Source: Leeuwenhoekiella polynyae
GTDB lineage: Bacteria; Bacteroidota; Bacteroidia; Flavobacteriales; Flavobacteriaceae
NCBI RefSeq assembly: GCF_004104075.1
Contig: NZ_QOVK01000028.1
Location: 1 to 46,437, forward strand
Length of the DNA stretch: 46,437 bases
Reading direction: 5' to 3'
Shown piece after piece: positions 36,351-44,680 of this stretch. The stretch's first letter is position 1; every line of letters starts with the position of its first letter. The notes below the pieces were generated by a model. It was given only the letters and a program-made list of their open reading frames with translations, had not been told where the DNA came from and did not search any database. The translations under genes were made by a program, and so were the position numbers.

Positions 36351-37154
36351 CTATATAGTCATCTTTTTTATCCTTTTAAGCAACCAATCTTCTTCATAGG
36401 CAATATTGCTATTCAATCGAATAACATGGGTTAGTAGTTGTATTGATCTAAAATTTTTAAAAGATAAGTTGCTGTGCTTTTTATAGTGCTTTAAATAAAA
36501 AAAAGTAAAAAGCAATGCACCATATTTACCAATCCATTGTTTTAGAATACTTTTCTTTTTGTAAGAAGTTGGTGATTGAATTAGCAAAATAGTACGAGCT
36601 ACATCGTACAAAGGGGTTCCATTTGAGGCATCTGCCCAGTCAATAGCAATTAATTTCTTACTTCTTGCATTAACCAATATATTATCTGGTGAAAAGTCGC
36701 AATGGCAAAGACGAGCTACCTCTCCAATCAGACTATTCAGTAGCTGTTGCTTATTTATGTTTAGATTTGGGTAATTTCTAAGCGCATAATCTAAACTATT
36801 GCTTAAGGAATATTCTTGGGCAATTAAAGGTTTTGCTATTTGCGTGTGGATTTGTAGATGCAATTGAGCCGTTTTTTTTGCATATTTAAAAATAAGTAAA
36901 GGATTAGCTCTTAAAAAATCGGCCAAATTGTATCCTTGCTCATAGTTTAAAACAATTCCAAACCTACCTGCTTTCTGTATCTCTTTTAATGCTCTAGCTG
37001 CAGGAATCCCTCGGCTGTAAGCAAAGGTTGTTGCTTTAAATTCGTAGGCAACTTTAGAGGCCGGAACATTCTTAAAATAAAGCTTGGTGAACTCGCTCCT
37101 ATCTCTATTTACAAATATATCTGCCCTTAAGGTTTTGGTTAGAAATATATCCAA
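36351..37154 (-). CDS. Aminoglycoside phosphotransferase-like kinase
   Basis: The 267-residue product carries the APH/choline-kinase signature: HCDFSPDN (His151, Asp153, Asn158) and AIDWADAS (Asp172) with the helix YDVARTILL after it. This is the phosphotransferase-family catalytic loop and metal-binding Asp. The N-terminal lobe is short, but a Lys in TKLYFKN and a hinge-like ALKEIQKAGRFGIVLNYEQG segment are present. Such kinases phosphorylate small hydroxyl-bearing molecules as well as drugs, so resistance cannot be assumed. It is transcribed towards the operon and ends 199 bases after it, with no shared promoter. A role in modifying the product is possible but not shown. Confidence 0.75.
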   Translation of the reverse strand: MDIFLTKTLRADIFVNRDRSEFTKLYFKNVPASKVAYEFKATTFAYSRGIPAARALKEIQKAGRFGIVLNYEQGYNLADFLRANPLLIFKYAKKTAQLHLQIHTQIAKPLIAQEYSLSNSLDYALRNYPNLNINKQQLLNSLIGEVARLCHCDFSPDNILVNARSKKLIAIDWADASNGTPLYDVARTILLIQSPTSYKKKSILKQWIGKYGALLFTFFYLKHYKKHSNLSFKNFRSIQLLTHVIRLNSNIAYEEDWLLKRIKKMTI

Positions 37155-37658
37155 GTACTGTTTTTAGGGTAGAAGATATGTGAATGTTGACTATTAGAAA
37201 AATTATTTACAAATAATCATCCAAAGAATCCTTTTAATTTCTAAAATATGATGATTGTGGTGATTAAAAATAGAGATAGTGATTCTGGAGTAAAGGCTTA
37301 TCAAATAGGTACTGATTATATTTTGGTAAAATTGGAAATTGATGTGCTAAATATGCTTATGATTAATTTTAAAGCATTAAAAAACAAATGATTGCAAAAG
37401 CCTTAATTTCTTGTTTCTTTTTTTATAAAAAGAGAGTTATTTAAAACTAAATTCAAAATAGTATATGAAAAGTAAAAACCATATATAATTTGTGACACTA
37501 ATTTATGGTATGAGATGCATACTTGCAACTATGAAGCCTATGATACGGCTACCTGAAGACTGGGGTAAAACTCCCCATACACAAACTAGAGGACACCCAG
37601 ACAAAGCCCTAGGCTTATCCCATTAATTTTAAACCTTGAATAACGATACATTGCTAGT
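37155..37658. other. Intergenic region with one possible small ORF
   Basis: AT-rich DNA between the kinase gene and the second regulator/peptidase module. It contains one short frame worth noting (37248-37391) and a GGGGT-AAA-ACTCCCC hairpin near 37562. No known element recognised. Confidence 0.4.
37248..37391 (+). CDS. Possible small ORF, 47 residues
   Basis: Starts with two consecutive Met codons and encodes a 47-residue peptide (MMIVVIKNRDSDSGVKAYQI and on to KNK). The codon use is natural for this AT-rich region, but there is no clear ribosome site, no family match and no conserved context. It could be a random open frame. Confidence 0.2.
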   Translation: MMIVVIKNRDSDSGVKAYQIGTDYILVKLEIDVLNMLMINFKALKNK

Positions 37659-37713
37659 AATTTATTGACCGTAGCATACGAGATCGCTTCATAAAGCGTC
37701 GCAACACCCAACT
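37659..37713 (-). pseudogene. Remnant of the 3' end of luxR with an internal deletion
   Basis: TTTATTGACCGTAGCATACG and the next 35 bases match the final codons of the intact regulator gene at 4301-4360. At 37713 this joins directly to the sequence beginning just inside the luxR start codon (37714, ATACTAAC). Roughly 690 bases, the whole coding body, is missing compared with the left copy. Confidence 0.85.
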
Positions 37714-37740
37714 ATACTAACAAATATACCTTTTCTACAC

Positions 37741-37758
37741 ACTACTCCTGAGGGTAGT
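37741..37758. promoter_or_regulatory. Candidate operator 1 (right copy)
   Basis: ACTACTCCTGAGGGTAGT, identical to the site at 5080-5097. With luxR deleted here, the intact regulator at the left module would have to act on it in trans. Confidence 0.6.
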
Positions 37759-37803
37759 TTTAACGATCTAAATATTTTTCTATGAAACCGGTTATTTTTA
37801 AAA

Positions 37804-37821
37804 ACTACTCGTGCGGGTAGC
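37804..37821. promoter_or_regulatory. Candidate operator 2 (right copy)
   Basis: ACTACTCGTGCGGGTAGC, identical to the site at 5143-5160 and at the same 63-base spacing from the first site. Confidence 0.6.
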
Positions 37822-37971
37822 ATATTAACAAATTGATAACCATAACTTTACCCCATAATCGAGATTTAAATGCGGTCAGACTTGCTGAGGAATCAAAAGC
37901 GGTTTCCTTTTAATATCTTTTTGGGATTGCCCCTTGGCAATTTTACTATTCATTCATCAATCCAAATAACG

Positions 37972-39618
37972 ATGGTTAAATTAATTCTTATACTACTCAA
38001 TCTATTCCTGGCCCTTCAAGGGGTTGCACAAGAAAACCGAAGGGCTACGCCGTGGCAGGAAGACCTGCGGTTTTTTCAGAATACCATTCACGAGGACTAT
38101 CCCTTTCTGTTTGTAAAAACAAGCCCGGAGGCTTTTGACCGGGAAGTGGAAACCCTCTACGCGGAAATCCCAAATTTACAGGATCACGAAATCATCGTGG
38201 GCATCTCCCGATTGGTTGCATCCTTCAAATACGGACATACACACCTGAGTTTTTGGCAAAAACCGGTGGAATTTGCTCAATTTCCGTACAATTTATACGC
38301 ATTTGAAGATGGAATCTATATGGAGGGTACCCACAAAGACTATCCGGAAGCCGTAGGAGCGAAGGTACTGGCCGTAGCAGGAACACCCATTGCCGAAGCC
38401 TTAAAAGCCATCGAACCCACAGTTCCGGCAGAAAACGCACAATATTTTAAAGCCTATGGAATCAACAACCTGCGCTATCCGGAAATTGTACACGCGCAAC
38501 ACCTAACCCAAAGCCTTCAAGATACCGTAACCCTCAAGCTGGAAAAAAACGGTAGGGTCTTCAACCAAACCTTTACAGCATTACCAAAAGGCAAAAGCAT
38601 ACCCACAGAGCGGGGTTTTGTCACTCCGGATACCAGTTGGTTATCGGCAAGAGATCAGGAAACCACACCCTTGTATTTACAGCATCTGGATAAGGTGTAC
38701 TTTGAAGAATTTTTAACCGAAGAACAGGCAATGTACGTTAGGCACAGCAGAATTCAGGATGAACCTGGAGAATCTACTAAAGATTTTTACGCCCGTGTTT
38801 TAGAGGAAGTGGTAGCAAAGGATGCCCAAAAACTGATCATCGATTTGCGGCTAAACGGTGGCGGAAACAACTACCTGAATAAAGACATCATCAAAGAACT
38901 CCTTCAAACGGAACACATCAATCAGATAGGAAAGCTGTTTGTAATCATTGGCAAACGCACCTTTTCCGCCTGTCAAAATCTGGTAAACGAACTCGACAAC
39001 TATACGAATGTTATTTTTGTGGGAGAGCCCACCGCAGAGAACCTCAATTTTTGGGGAGATAACCGTCCGGTAACCCTGCCCAATAGCGGTATCGAGATCG
39101 CAGTATCGTATTTATGGTGGCAGGACAAACCCGCTCTGGAAAATGCTGAATGGATGGCTCCGAGTCTTCCGGTTGCGATGACTTTTGAGGAGTACCGTAC
39201 CAATCAGGATCCGGTATTAGAAGCCGCATTAGCCTTTGACGAACCCGATTTTAAACCCAGACCCATGGATTACGTAAAAGAACTGTATTTCTCAGGGCAA
39301 GCTCATAAACTGGCAGAAGAACTTCCTAGAATGATTCAGGACCCGTTGTATGCCTTTTGTGATTTTGAGAACGAACTCATCAAACAAGGAAACCTCTTGC
39401 TGCAAAGTGGACGCGGACCACAAGTTCAGGCAGCAATACAGGTATTTGCTACGGTTTTAAACCTATTTCCAGATTCCGCAAATGCGTACAAACACCTCGG
39501 CGAATCCTATATCGCCACCGGAAATACCCAGAAAGCAAAAGAAGCACTCCACAAGGCCATCACTTTAGATCCGGATGGAGTAGGGGTAGCGGCTCAAGAA
39601 CTTTTAACGGAGATTTAA
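37972..39618 (+). CDS. S41 family serine peptidase with C-terminal TPR
   Basis: I chose ATG 37972, which begins a clean signal peptide (MVKLILILLNLFLALQGVAQ); the frame extends further upstream but that part is not hydrophobic. The 548-residue precursor is exported. An N-terminal helical and PDZ-like part contains ASFKYGHTHLSFW and KVLAVAGTPIAEAL. The S41 protease core begins about residue 235 (YLQHLDKVYFEEFL), with DLRLNGGGNN near 300 and RTFSACQN giving the likely nucleophile Ser332. A TPR-like helix pair (AYKHLGESYIATGNTQKAKEAL) closes the protein. Relatives of this family degrade damaged envelope proteins or process secreted peptides; the substrate here is unknown. Its 5' control region duplicates the one at 5053, with two operator-like palindromes. 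A broken copy of the gene lies at 5311. Confidence 0.9.
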   Translation: MVKLILILLNLFLALQGVAQENRRATPWQEDLRFFQNTIHEDYPFLFVKTSPEAFDREVETLYAEIPNLQDHEIIVGISRLVASFKYGHTHLSFWQKPVEFAQFPYNLYAFEDGIYMEGTHKDYPEAVGAKVLAVAGTPIAEALKAIEPTVPAENAQYFKAYGINNLRYPEIVHAQHLTQSLQDTVTLKLEKNGRVFNQTFTALPKGKSIPTERGFVTPDTSWLSARDQETTPLYLQHLDKVYFEEFLTEEQAMYVRHSRIQDEPGESTKDFYARVLEEVVAKDAQKLIIDLRLNGGGNNYLNKDIIKELLQTEHINQIGKLFVIIGKRTFSACQNLVNELDNYTNVIFVGEPTAENLNFWGDNRPVTLPNSGIEIAVSYLWWQDKPALENAEWMAPSLPVAMTFEEYRTNQDPVLEAALAFDEPDFKPRPMDYVKELYFSGQAHKLAEELPRMIQDPLYAFCDFENELIKQGNLLLQSGRGPQVQAAIQVFATVLNLFPDSANAYKHLGESYIATGNTQKAKEALHKAITLDPDGVGVAAQELLTEI

Positions 39619-39737
39619 TCAATTATCCTTAAACTCTAAAGATGCTTATTCAAACCCCAGTACCGGCATACCAGAAGGTTCTATTTAAATTTACGGCAGA
39701 GCCTTAAAGAATAGTCCTGTCTAAAAAAAGTAAACTA

Positions 39738-39821
39738 CCTCGGGGCAAGCCTGTCTGCCGACAAAGGCAGGCCCACGAGGCATTCATTAGAAACAAATTT
39801 TCAATTTCGAGGCAAGCCTCG
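39738..39821. repeat. Inverted-repeat cluster typical of flavobacterial intergenic DNA
   Basis: A hairpin CCTCG...CGAGG (39738-39780) contains an inner CTGCC-GACAAA-GGCAG stem, and a second hairpin CGAGGCAAGCCTCG lies at 39808-39821. GC content is higher than in the neighbourhood. I recall such sequences scattered between genes in Flavobacteriaceae; they could also act as a terminator for the peptidase gene. Confidence 0.55.
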
Positions 39822-40171
39822 GGGTATTAAACCCTTTGGCGGCGCCAATAAAACATGAATTTAAGTGCAAACGGCCTCAGTAGACTTTGGTTAAAACTAT
39901 AGGTAAAAGGAGCGTTTATATTCTGGAGTAGAAGTAGTAAGGCTTATGGGTTACATAAATTATTAAAACTTATTCAAAGCATTTTAAGGGGTAAGCCTCC
40001 TTTCCAGAATATAGCGAGTGAGCTCCAGCGCCACAGGCTCGCTACTCATTAAAAACATCTTCAAGACGTTTTCTTAACATTCGTCCGTTTCCAAAGTATA
40101 CTGCAGCCTTGATCTTTTGGTTCTTTGGCATCAAGGCAAAAGAACAGAAACACAACTAGAAGTTCAAGTTT

Positions 40172-40327
40172 ATTAAAACATCAGCACCGGCCTACTTTTT
40201 AGATCCGTAGTAAAACAAGCGAAGCCTGTAGCGCGGGGCAGTGGAGGATAGCTTAGCGCAGCGGTTTGCTATCCGCACGATAAAGGATTTGCGTAGTTTT
40301 CAAGGATGTAAAAATAAGCCTAGATTT
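40172..40327 (+). repeat. Interspersed repeat, copy 1
   Basis: Shares TCAGCACCGGCCTACTTTTT, AAGCGAAGCCTG, GCGCGGGGCAGTGGAGG and the block CAGCGGTTTGCTATCCGCAC through AAATAAGCCTAG with copy 2. A short middle part differs. Confidence 0.85.
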
Positions 40328-40570
40328 TTTTGGTTCGTTTTTTCATCGATGGAAATCGCAGATTCACGAAGTCCCGTACACTATATGCGCCTGAGTAAAA
40401 AATGAACAGAAATATAAATAGAAGTTCAAGTTTCTATAGCATGTTCTGTACATTTTCTTTACTCGTCTAAGATCAAAATTCAAGGCAACTTAAAATACAT
40501 TCTGAATCAAAAGAATTTGTAATCGGCTTTACTTATTTAAGTTTGAAGTTATCTATTCTAAAGAATACCT

Positions 40571-40755
40571 ATTAAAATGTCAGCACCGGCCTACTTTTTA
40601 GATCCATAGTAATACAAGCGAAGCCTGAAGCGCGGGGCAGTGGAGGCTTGCATCCGACGAGTGGAACGAGAGGAATGCACAGGCGCAGCGGTTTGCTATC
40701 CGCACGATAAAGGATTTGCGTAGTTTTTAAGGATGTAAAAATAAGCCTAGATTTT
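40571..40755 (+). repeat. Interspersed repeat, copy 2
   Basis: Same as copy 1 except for an extra GC-rich stretch of about 30 bases (from CTTGCATCC to GCACAGG) in the middle. Both copies are flanked by variants of a TTGGTTC...AAAAGAACAG sequence. Confidence 0.85.
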
Positions 40756-41195
40756 CCTGCCCGGCTGACCAGACGGGTTGGTTCTTTAGCATCAAGGCAA
40801 AAGAACAGCATGATGCATCGAAGTTTTTCCTTTTACTTGCAGAACTAGTATTACGCAGAAGTACAGTGTACTAAAAGACGTTAATCCCAAAAATCTACAA
40901 CCTATCAGCGATGACTAATCACACATAATCCTCATGGAATTTTCACCGTAACAAGCTGTTGAATAATTAGTTGGGCTGATAAAAACAAACACAGAAGGAT
41001 AAAAAAGGGCTCTTTGTTTGTATAAGATTATGTTTATCAGTTAATTAGTATAGTGGTTTACACTCTGCAATTAGATAAGCCTGTAACCTATAATAATAGG
41101 AAAGTATTTTGTAGATTAATATTCTTAACATGTATTAGCGGGTAACACTAAGGCGATGTATTTCAGTATCAGACTAGTCTCCAAAAAAATCAGCA

Positions 41196-43310
41196 ATGAA
41201 TTGTACTCTTTTTAAAATTAATCCGATACCCTCATTAATTTTTGATATTCAAACCTTGGAAATACTAGAAGTGAATGGTGCTGCTGTGGATCACTATAAA
41301 TATAAAAGGAATGAATTTCTTAAATTGACCTTAGAAGACATTACTGCTGCAGATGTATGCTACATGAGCAGTATACGCAAGGCTTTGAAAAAAAAAAAGG
41401 GTGATACCTACCTTGGTATTTTCGCAATGCAAACAAAAGAGGGAACGATACTTAAAATGGAAATCAACGGCCATAAGGTTGATTTTAAGGATCGGCAGTG
41501 TTTTCTTATGGTATGTCAGGAGGTAAAAAAGAATAGAGAAAAGGAAAGTACCCGCTCACAAAACGAACGACGTTTAAGTACATTGATGCAAGGATCATTT
41601 GATCTCGTGGGTGTCATAGATACTAAAGGGTTTTATACCTATATGAGTCCGTCAAGCGCTGCTATTACAGGTATTGCAGCTGAAGATTTTATTGGTAAAG
41701 ATGCCTTTGGTTATATACATCCCGATGATATTCAACATACTTTAGACAGCCTCAAAGAGGTTCTCACCCAAGAACGGGTTGTCGTAGCCCCTTATCGCGC
41801 TAAAAATCACAATGACGAATGGTGTTGGGTGGAGACCGTTCTGAAAAATATGCTAGACGATCCGGCGATAAACGGTATTGTTGTAAATTCCAGAGATATA
41901 ACAGAAAGCTTTAAAGCAAAAGAGCATTTAATCGAGATATCAGAACGCCTATATCTGGCAACGACATCTGCAAAAATGGGTATTTGGGACTGGGATGTGA
42001 TCAACGATAATTTGACCTGGGACAATAAGATGTACGCCTTGTACGGTTTAAAGGAGGAAGACTTTACAGGTGCAGTTAGTGCCTGGCAACATGGGCTACA
42101 TCCTGAAGATGCTGCTAGATCCACTCAGGAATTGAAAGATTCATTAAAAGGAGCACGCGAATTCAATACGGAGTTTAGGGTCATTTGGCCAGATAGGACA
42201 GTTCGCTACTTAGAGGCTCACGCAGTTGTTACCAGAGATAAAGAGGGCAGGGCTGTGCGAATGATAGGAAGCAATGTAGATGTTACTGATAGAAAAAAAG
42301 CAGAAGAGAATATTTTAAAGGCAAACGAACGCTTTGAAAAAGTAACGCAAGCCACCAAAGATGCCATTTGGGACTGGGATATTGCCAATGACACCTTTTA
42401 CCGGTCTGATGCATTCAAAACCTTTTTAGGTGAAGATACAAGTAGATTATTTTCTCCTACAGCTTTTGGTGGAGACCATTTATATGTGCACGATAGAGAA
42501 ATGATTATACAGAGTATTGACAAAGCACTTGCAGATCCGCTAGCTACAAAATGGATAAACGACTATAGTGTCTCAGACAAACATGGAAAAATTCATTATC
42601 TTAATGATCGGGGGATAATTATAAGAGACAAAGACGGAAAAGCCCTGCGTATGGTTGGCGCGATGTCAAATATAACCGGACAAAAACAATCAGAGCAGGA
42701 AAACAAGTTTAAAGCCAACTTATTAAAAACAGTTAGTGAGGCTGCTATAGCAACAGATTTAGATGGCGTCGTAAACTACTGGAACAAAGCAGCTGAAACT
42801 ATATTTGGATGGACTGCCGAAGAAGCAATAGGTAAATATGTGAATCAGCTAACGCTTAGCGATGTAATTAAGGAGCAGGGAGAACAAATCATGGCAAAAC
42901 TTAGAAGAGGGGAGACATGGTTTGGGGAGTTTGAAGCATTGAGAAAAGATGGTTCTACCGTTCTTGTTCGGGTTTCAAATGCACCGGTTTATGACGACAC
43001 AAACAACCTGGTAGGGATGGTAGGTATTTCATCAGATATAACTCAGGAGGCAAAAAATAAAAAGTTGCTCAAACAGTATACGCATCAACTGGAACGTACC
43101 AATAAAAAATTGAAGGAAATAGCATGGACACAATCTCATGAAGTACGGGCTCCACTTTCAAGAATTATGGGAATCATCAACCTTATTGAACTAGAAGGTG
43201 GAGCGATTGACCAATTGGATTTTTGGTTGGAGCAACTCAAAATTTCAACTCAGGAAATGGATGCAATAGTGCGGAATATCGTGGATGAAGCCCAGCTCCT
43301 CGATTCCTAA
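41196..43310 (+). CDS. Multi-PAS sensor with a HisKA domain but no ATPase domain
   Basis: The 704-residue cytoplasmic protein has five PAS domains, about 1-110, 125-240, 250-370, 375-505 and 510-635, each ending in a 'DIT'-like motif (SRDITES, NVDVTDRKK, SNITGQK, SSDITQEAK). It ends with a short HisKA segment, IAWTQSHEVRAPLSR, with phospho-acceptor His648 and a helix to residue 704. No HATPase_c domain (N, G1, G2 boxes) follows; the frame stops at DEAQLLDS. It therefore cannot phosphorylate itself alone. I recall this PAS-HisKA form without a kinase domain as common in Flavobacteriaceae, often next to a lone receiver protein, as here: the receiver gene starts 13 bases after the stop. It may act as a phosphotransfer hub fed by another kinase. 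No membrane segment. Confidence 0.85.
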   Translation: MNCTLFKINPIPSLIFDIQTLEILEVNGAAVDHYKYKRNEFLKLTLEDITAADVCYMSSIRKALKKKKGDTYLGIFAMQTKEGTILKMEINGHKVDFKDRQCFLMVCQEVKKNREKESTRSQNERRLSTLMQGSFDLVGVIDTKGFYTYMSPSSAAITGIAAEDFIGKDAFGYIHPDDIQHTLDSLKEVLTQERVVVAPYRAKNHNDEWCWVETVLKNMLDDPAINGIVVNSRDITESFKAKEHLIEISERLYLATTSAKMGIWDWDVINDNLTWDNKMYALYGLKEEDFTGAVSAWQHGLHPEDAARSTQELKDSLKGAREFNTEFRVIWPDRTVRYLEAHAVVTRDKEGRAVRMIGSNVDVTDRKKAEENILKANERFEKVTQATKDAIWDWDIANDTFYRSDAFKTFLGEDTSRLFSPTAFGGDHLYVHDREMIIQSIDKALADPLATKWINDYSVSDKHGKIHYLNDRGIIIRDKDGKALRMVGAMSNITGQKQSEQENKFKANLLKTVSEAAIATDLDGVVNYWNKAAETIFGWTAEEAIGKYVNQLTLSDVIKEQGEQIMAKLRRGETWFGEFEALRKDGSTVLVRVSNAPVYDDTNNLVGMVGISSDITQEAKNKKLLKQYTHQLERTNKKLKEIAWTQSHEVRAPLSRIMGIINLIELEGGAIDQLDFWLEQLKISTQEMDAIVRNIVDEAQLLDS

Positions 43311-43323
43311 TACTATACGATTA

Positions 43324-43728
43324 ATGAAGGTCTTTCTAATTGACGATGATATAATTTACAGGAGAATAGCTTCTAAAATGTGGGAGCTAATCGATTCATC
43401 GGTGGAAACGATAGCGTGTGAAAATGGAGCGATAGGCCTACTTGACCTTGAATGTGAGCGTGACTCAAATCAACCGATAAGTGTGCTTTTAGATATAAAT
43501 ATGCCCGTTTTAAACGGTTGGGATTTTTTAAGAGAACTAGAAAAAAAGAATTTTTATCAACTACCTGATTTGCATATTTATTTGGTGTCATCCTCTACCG
43601 ATGAGCGCGATATTTTGAAGTCGAGGGAATTCCCGTTTATAAAAGCTTTTATTCATAAACCCCTGACTAAAGAAAATATTGAGATGATTATCAACCATGT
43701 TCAGGATCATCCCGATAAACAATCCTAA
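43324..43728 (+). CDS. Single-domain response regulator
   Basis: The 134-residue product is a lone receiver domain: acidic triad IDDD (residues 7-9), phospho-acceptor Asp57 in LLDINMP, Ser cluster 89-91 and Lys112 in HKPL. There is no output domain. I chose ATG 43324, giving MKVFLIDDD, over an upstream in-frame ATG that overlaps the PAS-HisKA gene because the fold begins at MKV. Such single-domain receivers act as phosphate carriers or bind a protein partner. The partner here is almost certainly the PAS-HisKA protein encoded just upstream. Confidence 0.9.
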   Translation: MKVFLIDDDIIYRRIASKMWELIDSSVETIACENGAIGLLDLECERDSNQPISVLLDINMPVLNGWDFLRELEKKNFYQLPDLHIYLVSSSTDERDILKSREFPFIKAFIHKPLTKENIEMIINHVQDHPDKQS

Positions 43729-43794
43729 GGGCTACAAGGTATTTTATTAGGCCCAGGTAAAACCCGTTCTACACCGCTCATCCTCTTTTTTACC

Positions 43795-43803
43795 TACCTT
43801 TAC
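43795..43803 (+). promoter_or_regulatory. Possible -7 element of the guanine deaminase gene
   Basis: TACCTTTAC matches the flavobacterial TAnnTTTG pattern at all but one position, 20 bases before the start codon. No clear -33 TTG is visible. Confidence 0.3.
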
Positions 43804-43822
43804 ACTTTTTAAAATTTAAAAA

Positions 43823-44293
43823 ATGAACAACGAACACTTTATGCAGGAAGCCGTAAACGCCGCTTTAAAAGGCATGCAAAACAACGAAGGCGGACCTTTT
43901 GGCTGTGTGATCGTTAAGGACGGAAAAATAATCGGCAAAGGCAATAATAAAGTAACATCGACCAATGATCCCACGGCGCACGCCGAAGTTACTGCCATAC
44001 GCGATGCCTGTAAAAATCTCGATTCGTTTCAATTAACCGGCTGTACGATCTACACCTCTTGCGAACCCTGCCCGATGTGTTTAGGAGCCATCTACTGGGC
44101 GAGACCCGATAAAGTATACTACGGAAGCAACCAGACTGATGCCGCTAACATAGGTTTTGACGATGCGTTTATCTATAAAGAAATTCCGTTGCCGTATAGT
44201 GAACGCAGCATCCCCTTTGAACAACTCGCTCCCGAAATCGCCATCAAAGCTTTTAACGAATGGACGGAAAAGGAGGATAGGACGGAGTATTAG
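43823..44293 (+). CDS. guaD: Guanine deaminase (CDA superfamily)
   Basis: The 156-residue product closely follows Bacillus-type guanine deaminase in length and sequence. It has the zinc-binding signature of the cytidine/deoxycytidylate deaminase superfamily: THAE-type (TAHAE, His53, catalytic Glu55) and PCPMC (Cys83, Cys86). The stretch LGAIYWARPDKVYYG and the C-terminal FDDAFIYKEI and EDRTEY ending fit GuaD, whose C-terminus swaps between subunits. It converts guanine to xanthine and ammonia in purine catabolism. It is a single gene. A partial second copy of its 3' end lies 390 bases downstream, with the last 80 or so bases almost unchanged. Confidence 0.93.
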   Translation: MNNEHFMQEAVNAALKGMQNNEGGPFGCVIVKDGKIIGKGNNKVTSTNDPTAHAEVTAIRDACKNLDSFQLTGCTIYTSCEPCPMCLGAIYWARPDKVYYGSNQTDAANIGFDDAFIYKEIPLPYSERSIPFEQLAPEIAIKAFNEWTEKEDRTEY

Positions 44294-44325
44294 AATAAAT
44301 GAAAAAAGCTTCTACTGTATCTTAA

Positions 44326-44667
44326 ATGATGATGATTACATTAAAAAATATAACTACGTTTTTAAAGCAATTAAATTGGACTAAAAAATTTGCTATTCTT
44401 ATTTGTATTCTTTTTTTCTTCAGCATCTTATTAGATGTATCAACAGAAGGTTTTAGATCAAACCAAAACCTAAGGTGGATTTATCAATATGGCCAGGTTT
44501 TATCTATTATTTTATATTGTGGAGCATTTGTATGGTCTTTACTAAATTCGGTGTTAATAGCCGGTAAGGAAACCAACTGGAAAAAAAATCTGCTTTGGAC
44601 GACGATCAGTTTACTCCCAATTATTTTCTTAATACTGTCGTTTGTAGCTTGGTACTTTGAGATATAA
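44326..44667 (+). CDS. Small membrane protein of unknown function
   Basis: The 113-residue product has three or four hydrophobic segments (about 21-38, 54-75, 88-110: FAILICILFFFSILL, VLSIILYCGAFVWSLL, NLLWTTISLLPIIFLILSF). The N-terminus is Lys-rich, giving cytoplasmic orientation by the positive-inside rule. I do not recognise a family. It is much more AT-rich than guaD and lies exactly between the complete deaminase gene and a fragment of a second copy, as if it arrived with, or between the arms of, that duplication. Alternative starts a few codons downstream (MITLKN) are equally possible. Function unknown. Confidence 0.65.
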   Translation: MMMITLKNITTFLKQLNWTKKFAILICILFFFSILLDVSTEGFRSNQNLRWIYQYGQVLSIILYCGAFVWSLLNSVLIAGKETNWKKNLLWTTISLLPIIFLILSFVAWYFEI

Positions 44668-44680
44668 CACGATTTAACAA

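Larger units (their letters stand above)
37714..38240. repeat. Right copy of the luxR-S41 control region (direct repeat of 5053-5580)
   Basis: Nearly identical to the left copy from the luxR start codon through the start of the peptidase gene, in the same orientation. The control region is kept but the regulator gene is gone, while the peptidase is complete. The left copy is the reverse. Confidence 0.9.
39619..41195. other. Long repeat-rich intergenic region
   Basis: About 1.6 kb with no credible gene. It holds an inverted-repeat cluster (39738-39821), two direct copies of a 150-180 base repeat (40172-40327 and 40571-40755) and several short variants of TTGGTTCTTT-GCATCAAGG-AAAAGAACAG. No protein-coding frame fits. 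The last 200 bases probably hold the promoter of the PAS-HisKA gene, but I cannot place it. Confidence 0.6.

Noticed and set aside
36351-37154. Aminoglycoside resistance gene
   Set aside because: The kinase motif is shared by many small-molecule kinases; nothing in the sequence points to an antibiotic substrate.
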